The notes beneath the pieces are model-generated. The model was not told the DNA's origin and made no database searches. It saw only the letters and a program-made list of their open reading frames with translations. From positions 1 to 13,019 of the forward strand of contig JBEKHI010000236.1 of NCBI GenBank assembly GCA_050012355.1: a DNA stretch of 13,019 nucleotides, given 5' to 3'. This document shows, piece by piece, positions 7,063 to 13,019 of the stretch (position 1 is the first letter of the stretch; every line of letters begins with the position of its first letter). Source of the DNA: JBEKHI01 sp050012355 (GTDB lineage Bacteria > Actinomycetota > Actinomycetes > Streptosporangiales > Streptosporangiaceae). The translations under genes and the position numbers were made by a program.

Positions 7063-7864
7063 CCTCGACGGAACCCTGACCGACGGGCGTGGTGTCATTT
7101 CGGCAGAGAACACCGGGGCTCTACGGTGGGCGAAAGAGCACGGTGCTACCTGCATCCTCGCCACCAGCCGACCCTCTCGATGCCTCGACCTGCCGACGCG
7201 ACAGCGCGCTCTTTTCGACTGCATCATCACGTGCGACGGGGCGGAACGGTCGGCCCCGGAGCCGACCGGGGTTCACCTGCCACTGTCCCCGAGCGACATC
7301 CATCGCGCCTGGCGCGCGCTCCAGGACGCGCACATCACCGGCGCGTACGCCGTCGAGCTCGGCACTAGCCTGGGCCACGAGGAGAGCTATACGGGGTGGC
7401 CCGCCACGGACACTGGCGTGCCTGCCCGGACTGGTCCGTTTCGGGAACTGTGCGGGCAGGCACCGGTAGCCAGAATCTTCTTTCGCCCCGACATTCAGGG
7501 CGCCGCTGCCCTTCTCGCGACGGCCGCTGACCTGACGGCCGCGGCCGGTGACAGCATCGCGTGCACCGTCTGGGAGCAACCGGAGGCAGCCAGCGTGGTG
7601 CAGTTCTCGAGTCGGACGGCCACCAAAGGCAATGCCGTGCGCGCCTGGCTGGCCGACACCGGCAGAACGGCACAGCGGCTGATCGCCTTCGGCGACCAGC
7701 TGAATGATCTGTCCATGCTGGAGCTGGCTGACGACGCCTTCGCCGTCGGCGATGCGCACCCTTATCTGCGCCAGCGATACCCGCATCTTCCCAATGCCGA
7801 CAGCGCCGCAGTCGGCCGGGGAATCCGCCGGATGCTGGAGACTATGCACGCCCAGCGGAGCTGA
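7046..7864 (+). CDS. HAD-superfamily hydrolase, Cof/sugar-phosphatase type
   Basis: Predicted 272-residue cytoplasmic phosphatase. All four HAD motifs are visible. Motif I is DLDGT (D6 nucleophile, D8 acid/base), motif II is ATSRP (T40-S41-R42), motif III is TATKGNAV (K194), and motif IV is FGDQLNDLSML (D217, D221). The stretch from about 80 to 185 between motifs II and III is a C2-type cap, as in Cof-like phosphatases, sucrose-6-phosphate phosphatase and mannosyl-3-phosphoglycerate phosphatase. The GTG start at 7046 has AGGAG at 7033-7037 with 8 nt spacing, and it lies inside the last 17 nt of the glycosyltransferase. It probably removes phosphate from a sugar or glycoside phosphate made or released in the pathway. 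It is the last gene of the operon: its stop is only 16 nt from the convergent permease stop. Confidence 0.85.
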   Translation: MIIACDLDGTLTDGRGVISAENTGALRWAKEHGATCILATSRPSRCLDLPTRQRALFDCIITCDGAERSAPEPTGVHLPLSPSDIHRAWRALQDAHITGAYAVELGTSLGHEESYTGWPATDTGVPARTGPFRELCGQAPVARIFFRPDIQGAAALLATAADLTAAAGDSIACTVWEQPEAASVVQFSSRTATKGNAVRAWLADTGRTAQRLIAFGDQLNDLSMLELADDAFAVGDAHPYLRQRYPHLPNADSAAVGRGIRRMLETMHAQRS

Positions 7865-7880
7865 GGGCCTTCTACAGGGT

Positions 7881-8669
7881 TCAGGCGTCACGGCGGGAAA
7901 GCGCCCAGGCGCCGGCGCCGAGCGTCACCATCGCGTACAGGCACAGCAGGCCGAAGACCACCCCAGACGGCAGCGTGTCCGGGAACGGCTTGACCGCGGT
8001 CAGCGCATTCACCATCGGGTGCGGCAGGAAGTTCTGCATCGTGTTCTGCAGCGACGGGCTTATGAACAGCAACGGCAGCACGAACAGCACGAAGACCACC
8101 GCGCAGATAGCGCCCGCGGTATGCCGGATTATCGCGCCGATGCCCAGGCCGATCAGCGCTGGGTAGGCGCCGGCCATCAGGACCGCGCGCAGCACGCCGG
8201 GCTGACCAAGGGCCGCATGCGGAGCCGGGGCCTTCAGCGCCGCCTGGCCGACGAAGAACGCCACGAAGGCAGTGACCTCCCCAGCCGCCAGCGTGACGGC
8301 CCCGAGCACCGTCGCCTTGGCCGCGAGCACGAGCGGACGCCTGGGCGCCGCGGCGAAGGTAGCGCGGATCATCCCGGACGAGAACTCGGTCGTGATCGCG
8401 AGTACCCCGAGGGTGCCGAACAGCAACTGGCCGAGCACCAGCCCGATGAAGCAATCATGGGTCGGGTCGAAGGACCCGCGATCGGCGGCGGACAGCTGCG
8501 CGTAGCCCTCATGGCTCAGCACGAGCACGGCCAAGCCGATCATGCTGGCCGCGAAGACGGCCACGATCCACCAGGTCGAGCGAACCGTGCGGAGTTTCCG
8601 CCACTCCATCTGGGCGACGGTACGGAAACCGTAGCCGCGGCGGGAATGGCGCACCGTCGTTATGGTCAT
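7881..8669 (-). CDS. ABC-2 type transporter permease
   Basis: Predicted 262-residue inner-membrane permease with about six hydrophobic helices, beginning at residues 33-51 (STWWIVAVFAASMIGLAVL). A conserved stretch near residue 92 (ITTEFSSGMIRATFAAAPRR) is typical of ABC-2 permeases of actinobacterial export systems ('EYssGtirttl...PrR'). A cytoplasmic N-terminus (RTVAQMEWRKLRTVRSTWW) precedes the first helix. The ATG at 8669 overlaps the stop of the upstream ATPase (ATGA), so the pair was built for translational coupling. Its partner ATPase is broken, so the exporter may be non-functional unless another ATPase serves it. The permease itself shows no frame disruption. It may remove a membrane-active compound under control of the neighbouring two-component system, which is inference. 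Confidence 0.8.
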   Translation of the reverse strand: MTITTVRHSRRGYGFRTVAQMEWRKLRTVRSTWWIVAVFAASMIGLAVLVLSHEGYAQLSAADRGSFDPTHDCFIGLVLGQLLFGTLGVLAITTEFSSGMIRATFAAAPRRPLVLAAKATVLGAVTLAAGEVTAFVAFFVGQAALKAPAPHAALGQPGVLRAVLMAGAYPALIGLGIGAIIRHTAGAICAVVFVLFVLPLLFISPSLQNTMQNFLPHPMVNALTAVKPFPDTLPSGVVFGLLCLYAMVTLGAGAWALSRRDA

Positions 8670-9132
8670 CGTAGATTTCCTGGGTAGTCGGTAACATCGT
8701 CGGTCAGCTGGAAGAAGGCTTCCTCCAGCGAGCCACTGCGGGCGGACAGCTGGGCGACCGTGGTCTGGGCGAGTAGCCGGCCGCGGCCGATCACGATGAG
8801 GGCGTCGGCGGTGTGCGCGATCTCGCTGATCAGATGGTCAGGTGATCGCGAGCCGTGCGGCCAGGATGAAATGCCTTGGCCTCCAGCAGCGCGCCCACCT
8901 CGCGAAGCGGCCAGCGCAGGCCGCTGTAGGTCTTCCCGCCGATCCTGACCCGTCCGGCGTCCGGCCGGTCCAGGCCCATGATCATGCGCATCGTGGTCGA
9001 CTTGCCCGCGCCGTTCGGGCCGAGGAAACCCGTCACCGTGCCGGGACGGACATCGAAGCTCAGGTTGTCGACCGCGCGGGTGGACCGGTAGTGCTTGACG
9101 AGGCCGCGTGCTTCGATCATTGCTGCTGTCAT
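8666..9132 (-). pseudogene. ABC transporter ATP-binding protein, internal deletion and frameshift
   Basis: The start (MTAAMIEARGLVKHYRSTRA from ATG 9132; an upstream GTG at 9141 is possible) leads into a normal DRI/BcrA-type ATPase with Walker A GPNGAGKST and the typical LLEAKAFHPGRTARDHL stretch. The reading then stops at TGA 8832-8830. In the next frame the sequence resumes at HLISEIAHTADALIVIGRGR, which is the H-loop and C-terminal part, and ends at 8666. About 110 residues are missing compared with the family: most of the helical domain, the LSGGQ signature, Walker B and the D-loop. The join at about 8834-8841 lies between similar short sequences CACCTGA and CATCTGA, which suggests a deletion between imperfect direct repeats. 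The product would be an inactive 100-residue fragment. An assembly or sequencing artefact is the alternative. Confidence 0.85.
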
Positions 9133-9210
9133 GCCAACCACTGTTTCGCGGCAGGCGACGCTGGGTCACCGGGGCACACCGGACACTTGGGGGTATGGCA
9201 GGCCCCACCC

Positions 9211-9855
9211 TCAGGCTCTGAGGTAGGCGAGGACCGCCATCACCCGGCGATGCTGCGTGTCGTCGGGTGGCAGGCCGAGCTTCGCGAAGACGTTGCCGAT
9301 GTGCTTTTCCACCGCGCTAGCGGAGATCACCAGCCGACGCGCGATGGCCGTATTGGAATGCCCCTCGGCCATCAGTGCCAGGAGCTCTCGTTCACGGGCG
9401 GTCAGTGCGTCCAGCGGGTCATCGCGGCGCTGCCTGGCCAGCAACTGGGCAACGACCTGCGGGTCAAGTACCGTCGCGCCACCGGCGACTCTGTCCAGGG
9501 CGTCCAGGAACTCCTCGACCTTGGCGACCCGGTCCTTCAGCAGGTAGCCGACCGCGCCGGAGCCGTCCGCGAGCAGGTCAGCGGCGTAGGCCACTTCCAC
9601 GTACTGGCTGAGCACCAGCATGGGGGCCCCGGGCAGGTGTGAGCGGGCGGTGATCGCCGCCCGCAAGCCCTCATCCGTATGAGTCGGCGGCATCCGCACG
9701 TCGACGACCGACACGTCCGGACGGTGCTCGAGCACCGCCTCGACCAGGGCCGGGCCGTCGCCGACCGCCGCCACTACCTCGTGACCGTCCTCGGCGAGCA
9801 GCCTGATCAAGCCCTCCCGCAGCAGCACCGAGTCGTCAGCTACGACGATCCGCAC
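9211..9855 (-). CDS. Two-component response regulator, NarL/LuxR family
   Basis: Predicted 214-residue DNA-binding response regulator. The receiver domain (1-120) has the acidic pair D7-D8, the phospho-acceptor D52 in VVDVRMPP, and K107 in YLLKD. A C-terminal LuxR-type helix-turn-helix follows from about residue 148, with LTARERELLALMAEGHSN and AVEKHIGNVFAKLGL as the recognition-helix region. The GTG start at 9855 lies within the last 16 nt of the histidine kinase gene, so the two were translated together. The gene is intact although the kinase and the downstream ATPase are damaged. It most likely controls the adjacent ABC exporter genes, the common arrangement in actinobacteria. Without its kinase it may be unphosphorylated or served by another kinase. 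Confidence 0.9.
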   Translation of the reverse strand: MRIVVADDSVLLREGLIRLLAEDGHEVVAAVGDGPALVEAVLEHRPDVSVVDVRMPPTHTDEGLRAAITARSHLPGAPMLVLSQYVEVAYAADLLADGSGAVGYLLKDRVAKVEEFLDALDRVAGGATVLDPQVVAQLLARQRRDDPLDALTARERELLALMAEGHSNTAIARRLVISASAVEKHIGNVFAKLGLPPDDTQHRRVMAVLAYLRA

Positions 9856-11188
9856 GGCAATTCCGCGGTAACCGTCGTCGGCCCCCCGTCGGGACTGGTG
9901 ACGCGCAGCTGGCCACCGATCGCGTGCAGCCGGTCATCCAGGCCCTGCAGCCCATGTCCCTTGCTCACAGCCGCGCCGCCCGCACCGTCATCGGTTACCC
10001 AGACTCGCAAGGCGCCCCCACCGTCGCGGATGCCGATCGTGCACTGGCGGGCCTGGCTGTGCTTAGCCACGTTGGTCAGGGCCTCCGCGATCACGAAGTA
10101 CGCGGCCGTCTCGACGGCGGGCTCCAGCCGGCGAGTCAGGGGAGCGGCATCGAGCTCGACGGGTACCACCGAACGCGCGGCCAGGGCAGAGACCGCCTCC
10201 CGCAGGCCGCGGTCGGCGAGGATGGGCGGGGCGATGCCACGCGACAGGGCACGTAGCTCCTCCAGCGCTTCCTGAGCCTGGACGAGCGCGTCAGCGAGCG
10301 CCTCCCCGCCGCCTCCGGCCTGCTTTCGAGGTGACGCTGGGCGCGGCCCAGTTCCATCGCCAAGCGGACCAGCCGTTGCTGGGGACCGTCGTGGATGTCG
10401 CGTTCGAGCCGGCGCAGAGCGCTCGCCTCGGCGGTCACCGCGGCGACGGTCTGCGCGCGGGCCGTGTCGCGTTCCTGCTCCAGCCCGCTGATCCGGCGGT
10501 ACAGCGCGGACAGGTCGGACAGCAGCGTCTGGCCAAGGCCGGCCTGGGCGGCGACGCACGCTCGGGTCACCAGCGGCAGTGTGAACAGCAGGAGAAAGCC
10601 GACCACGGTCCCGAGGATGGCCTTCTCCTGCGGCGAGGCCAGCCACAGGCTCACGATGATGTGGGATCGGGCGCTGCCCGCGTAAAGCGTCTGCGGCCAC
10701 AGCGACGACCCGTTCGAATACCCGTTGCGGAGGGTGAACGTAGTGCAGGCAACAGCCACCCACCACCACATCGCTGTCACCACTGAAGTGACCATAACGA
10801 CGGGCAGCACTGTCACCGCGTGGGCCGCGTCGAGCCACCGGCCTGGGTCAGACGCGCTGCCTGACTCCTTCGGCCTCTGGCGTCGGCCCGTGCCGTCCGG
10901 CTGCGAACGCACCTTGGCGATCCGCCACCGTTCCACGTCGGCAGGCCACCGCGCCAGTGCCCGACCGCCAGCCACGACCGGCGACCCGCCCGGCAACAAC
11001 AGGCCGAGCATCCCAACGCCAAGGCCGCCGAGCACCAGCAGCAGGCCAATCGCAGCGGTCACCGGCGCTGTGAGCAGGTACAGCGACTCCACCAGCGTGC
11101 GACGCCCGATGCGTAGCAGGAACCTGGCACCCGGCTGCCACCGAACCCCGGCTACGGAGGGCAACGATACGGCCATGACCCCCAGCAT
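9840..11188 (-). pseudogene. Sensor histidine kinase (HisKA_3 type) with a one-base frameshift
   Basis: Membrane sensor kinase of the NarL-partner type, about 445-449 residues if repaired. The N-terminal part has a hydrophobic region (TLVESLYLL...GLLLPGG) resembling the PF13796 putative sensor domain. More hydrophobic helices and a coiled segment (SALYRRISGLEQERDTARAQ) follow. The HisKA_3 box is RRLERDIHDGPQQRL, with the phospho-acceptor His at 10391-10393. The frame breaks after SRPEAAG at the C4 run (plus strand 10304-10307). One extra G on the coding strand would restore AAGEALADAL and join the catalytic domain (VIAEALTNVAKHS, DDGAGGA, GHGLQGLDDRL), which ends at 9840. As sequenced, the product lacks the ATP-binding domain. 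The start is uncertain (ATG 11188, ATG 11176 or GTG 11194). A homopolymer sequencing error is a real alternative to true inactivation. Confidence 0.8.
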
Positions 11189-11209
11189 AACCACGCGGAC
11201 GAGCCGGGT

Positions 11210-11215
11210 TACGCT
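11210..11215 (+). promoter_or_regulatory. Possible -10 element for a leaderless transcript
   Basis: TACGCT fits the actinobacterial TAnnnT -10 pattern and ends 7 nt before the ATG at 11223, which would then be the transcription start. The GGGAG directly touching that ATG (spacing 0) cannot serve as a normal ribosome-binding site, which fits leaderless translation. No convincing -35 element is visible. Confidence 0.35.
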
Positions 11216-11222
11216 GCGGGAG

Positions 11223-11732
11223 ATGAAGGACTTCGACCTAGCGGCGCTAGCTGAGGCGCTCGACGCGAGGCGTTCCGAGCTGGGCTTGACGTGGCAAGAA
11301 CTCGCCATCCAAGCGACCGACAGGCCGTCTCGCCGGTCGGACCGGAGAATCGCCGCGTCGACCTTCAAAGGCATGTCCCAGCGCGGCTCAGTCAGGGACA
11401 CGGTCGTGCTGCAGGCGCTGCGCTGGCTAGGTCGCAGTCCTGAGAGTTTCGTCCCCGGGCTCCCCGAGACGTCGGAGCACACACTTCCCGACAGTGCCGC
11501 AGGCCGCCCGGCCCTCGACACTCGAGCGATCTACCAGGCGATGAACGAGAAAAGGGCCGCGCGGGAACTCACCTGGCGTGACGTCGCCAACGAGCTCGGG
11601 GCTGGCTTCAACCCAGGCAAGCTCACCCGGCTCGCCGGCGGAACAGGGATCGGGTTCCCGCGGGTCATGAGGATCTTCCAATGGCTCGAACGTCCCGTCG
11701 CCGAGTTCACCTGCTTTATCCCGGACGAGTGA
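11223..11732 (+). CDS. Small protein with two tandem HTH-like repeats
   Basis: Predicted 169-residue soluble protein, probably DNA-binding. Two related units are visible. Residues 5-79 contain ALAEALDARRSELGLTWQELA and end LRWLGRSPESFVPG. Residues 99-165 contain AIYQAMNEKRAARELTWRDVA and end FQWLERPVAEFTCF. Each looks like a Cro/C1-type helix-turn-helix (LTWxxLA as the first helix of the motif), so the protein is an internal duplication. The linker (about 80-98) is Pro/Ser-rich. An upstream in-frame start at 10725 would run antisense through the kinase gene and was rejected. It is divergent from the kinase with fewer than 50 nt between starts, so it could regulate that operon, which is inference. 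No ligand or dimerisation domain is seen. Confidence 0.7.
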   Translation: MKDFDLAALAEALDARRSELGLTWQELAIQATDRPSRRSDRRIAASTFKGMSQRGSVRDTVVLQALRWLGRSPESFVPGLPETSEHTLPDSAAGRPALDTRAIYQAMNEKRAARELTWRDVANELGAGFNPGKLTRLAGGTGIGFPRVMRIFQWLERPVAEFTCFIPDE

Positions 11733-11738
11733 AAGGTG

Positions 11739-11767
11739 GCGGGCCCGGATCCGGCTGCCGCGCCCGC
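11739..11767 (+). terminator. Possible GC-rich terminator hairpin
   Basis: GCGGGC (11739-11744) pairs with GCCCGC (11762-11767) around a 17-nt loop that itself contains the palindrome CCGGATCCGG (11745-11754). It begins 7 nt after the stop of the HTH protein. There is no T-tract, so it is a weak call; actinobacterial terminators often lack one. Nothing else was recognised in the 11733-11868 gap. Confidence 0.3.
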
Positions 11768-11868
11768 GGCCCGAGGCGTGCACTGTTGATGGTGGTGGTG
11801 CTGACAGTTCAGGTGTTGCTTGCGTGGTCTCCTGGCTGGTGCCCGGTTGCTGGCGGGTGCTGCATTAC

Positions 11869-12516
11869 CTAGGTTCTGACCCGGAAGGTCCTCCGCCTCG
11901 GCTGGGCGCGGCAGCCGGCCCGAACCCGCTGGCGGCCAGCTGACTTCTCCCGGCTTAGTGCACATTTCCCGTCCGTAATGCCGGATATGCCCGGCAGCCG
12001 GGGTGCATTAACCCGGGAGAAGATGCCTCCGGACAGCGCCGCACGCGGCAGCGGCTGGGCAGGGACTTTCGGCTCAGCGCCTAGTAACGCGGTACGGAAG
12101 TAAGAGGATGACGAGCGCTGCCACAGCAGGATGATCGCGCCTAGGCCGATGAACCAGCTCACGACCACGCCGAGCAGGCCCCAGGCACTGGTCGAACCCG
12201 TCAGTGACATCAGCGTAGCGAGGGTCGACAACGCGAAGAGGATTGTCGAGACGACCCGCGCCCACGGCCTGCCAGCCTTGCATTTCCACGCCATCCAGAG
12301 CCATAGCACGATGGGGATCGGGATGCTGATGACGGCACCAGTGGTGAGCAGGGCCGACTCGGGAGCGGTTCCCTGGGCTTCGGTCACGAGGGAGACCAAG
12401 CCGACGATTCCGCTGATCAGGTATACGCAGGCACCCGCGTACATCAGGTACACGGCACGCCGGACGGATCTTGGAGCGGGTCCTGCCGACGCCGGATTCC
12501 GGAATACTCGATACAC
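11869..12516 (-). CDS. Four-helix membrane protein of unknown function
   Basis: Predicted 215-residue membrane protein. Four hydrophobic segments are visible: about residues 21-44 (AVYLMYAGACVYLISGIVGL), 55-75 (LLTTGAVISIPIPIVLWLWM), 86-106 (ARVVSTILFALSTLATLMSL) and 111-131 (AWGLLGVVVSWFIGLGAIIL). It resembles a type of small actinobacterial membrane protein with 'WLWMAWxxKxGRxWARxxST', for which I know no function. The tail after SSSYF (about 70 residues) is basic and low in conserved features, and may be read-through past a lost stop. The only start in this frame is GTG 12516, five codons after an in-frame TAA, without a ribosome-binding site. A strong site upstream serves another frame (ATG 12577). 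The gene may therefore be frameshifted near its 5' end. Confidence 0.6.
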   Translation of the reverse strand: MYRVFRNPASAGPAPRSVRRAVYLMYAGACVYLISGIVGLVSLVTEAQGTAPESALLTTGAVISIPIPIVLWLWMAWKCKAGRPWARVVSTILFALSTLATLMSLTGSTSAWGLLGVVVSWFIGLGAIILLWQRSSSSYFRTALLGAEPKVPAQPLPRAALSGGIFSRVNAPRLPGISGITDGKCALSREKSAGRQRVRAGCRAQPRRRTFRVRT

Positions 12517-12584
12517 GTGCGCATGTTAGTCCCGCGGCACCGGTCACGGTCGCTCGTGTCCGCTTCCCCGAGGTCATCAGCATT

Positions 12585-12591
12585 CCTCCCT
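12585..12591 (-). promoter_or_regulatory. Strong ribosome-binding site pointing to ATG 12577
   Basis: On the minus strand AGGGAGG (12591-12585) lies 7 nt before ATG 12577 and directly after the MFS stop at 12593-12591. It is an ideal Shine-Dalgarno. The frame it opens (MTSGKRTRATVTGAAGLTCA) is not the frame of the four-helix membrane protein, which is reached only by a shift between about 12577 and 12516. Confidence 0.55.
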
Positions 12592-13019
12592 CATGCTGAT
12601 TGTTCCCCCGACAGCAGGGGCACGACCGCTAGCAACGCTGGTGCCGCTAGGACCGGCAGGCAGGCGCTCAACGGAATCCGCCCGATCAGTTGCCCAGTCA
12701 GCACGGCTCCGGCCGAGTTGCCCGCGTTGTAGCCGCTGTTGACCCAGTTCCCGGCCCGGTTGCGAGCCGTCGGCGATGCCAGGCTGTCCGTGAGGACGTA
12801 GGCGGTCGCGAGGGCAGGGGATACCAGCAACCCGGCTAGGCCGATTAGCAAGGCCAGCACGGGCAGGTTCGGGCTCAGCGCCGCTAGGGCCAACATGATT
12901 GCCAGACCCGTGGCCAGCAGGGCGAGCCGCTGCCGCGCCGAGATTCGCCAGGTCACCGCGCCGTAACCGAGACCGCCCAGCGCGCTGCCGACCGACAGCA
13001 CCGCCTCGATCCACGCCAC
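12591..13019 (-). CDS. MFS transporter, C-terminal half (runs off the window)
   Basis: The last 142 residues of a major facilitator protein are present; the 5' part lies beyond the right edge. About five or six hydrophobic helices are visible, among them LALLATGLAIMLALAALS, VLALLIGLAGLLVSPALATA and a final LPVLAAPALLAVVPLL. The order VLTDSLASPTARNRAGNWVNS GYNAGNSAGAVLTGQLIG (a short loop and a Gly/Ala/Asn-rich helix, near helix 11 of the MFS fold) is typical of drug-efflux MFS proteins. The GTG at the window edge is not a real start, since half a transporter would remain. It lies directly upstream of the small membrane protein gene, with the next ribosome-binding site overlapping its stop, so both are one operon. 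Substrate unknown. Confidence 0.75.
   Translation of the reverse strand: MAWIEAVLSVGSALGGLGYGAVTWRISARQRLALLATGLAIMLALAALSPNLPVLALLIGLAGLLVSPALATAYVLTDSLASPTARNRAGNWVNSGYNAGNSAGAVLTGQLIGRIPLSACLPVLAAPALLAVVPLLSGEQSA

Noticed and set aside
3081..7864. Sialic acid pathway
   Set aside because: The CMAH-like core suggested it, but no sialic acid synthase, CMP-sialate synthetase or sialyltransferase is present in the window.
7704..8687. Long plus-strand open frame across the permease
   Set aside because: The translation is a Gln/Arg/His-rich low-complexity shadow antisense to a clear membrane permease.
9142..9210. Inverted repeats (CCGG...CCGG, TGGGG...CCCCA) in the gap between response regulator and ATPase
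   Set aside because: Arms are only 4-5 bp and expected by chance in GC-rich DNA; no T-tract or promoter goes with them.
10725..11222. N-terminal extension of the HTH protein from 10725
   Set aside because: It would be antisense to the kinase sensor domain and shows no domain, only Pro/Ser/Thr-rich shadow sequence.
12074..12583. 169-residue minus-strand frame starting at ATG 12583 as a complete gene
   Set aside because: Despite the strong ribosome-binding site, its body is Arg/Pro-rich shadow sequence over a convincing four-helix membrane frame. Only its first codons may be real.

Overview
The window is high-GC DNA with GTG starts, tightly overlapping genes, LuxR/NarL-type two-component proteins and one probable leaderless gene. 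This points to an actinomycete (Actinomycetota, a Streptomyces-like lineage); the species cannot be named from the sequence. No rRNA, tRNA, CRISPR array, transposase or integrase was seen.

Left part (1-7864, all plus strand). A GT-A type glycosyltransferase (88-921) is followed by a sugar-efflux-like MFS transporter (976-2229). After an AT-rich gap with a good sigma70-type promoter and a leader of about 210 nt comes a tight five-gene operon. It holds a small protein resembling the C-terminal part of RarA/MgsA without its ATPase (2498-3079), and a large multidomain protein (3081-5285). The large protein joins a metallo-beta-lactamase fold, a region resembling the C-terminus of CMP-N-acetylneuraminate hydroxylase, a Rieske [2Fe-2S] domain and a Nudix hydrolase. 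An inosine/uridine-type nucleoside hydrolase (5282-6214), a second family-2 glycosyltransferase (6211-7062) and a Cof-type HAD phosphatase (7046-7864) complete the operon. Its genes abut or overlap by 4-17 nt. The enzyme set (Rieske/MBL oxygenase, Nudix, nucleoside hydrolase, phosphatase, glycosyltransferases, sugar exporter) suggests a pathway that modifies a nucleotide- or nucleoside-linked sugar, perhaps a specialised metabolite. This is inference, and I recognise no described cluster with this layout.

Middle part (7881-11188, minus strand). This is a sensor kinase / response regulator / ABC exporter operon read right to left. The histidine kinase carries a one-base frameshift. The ABC ATPase has lost about 110 central residues, including the signature motif and Walker B. 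The response regulator and the ABC-2 permease look intact. The module is therefore decaying, or the assembly has errors here.

Right part (11223-13019). A small, probably leaderless plus-strand protein with two tandem HTH-like repeats is divergent from the kinase. On the minus strand follow a four-helix membrane protein whose start is uncertain (a strong ribosome-binding site serves a different frame) and the C-terminal half of an MFS transporter that runs off the window.
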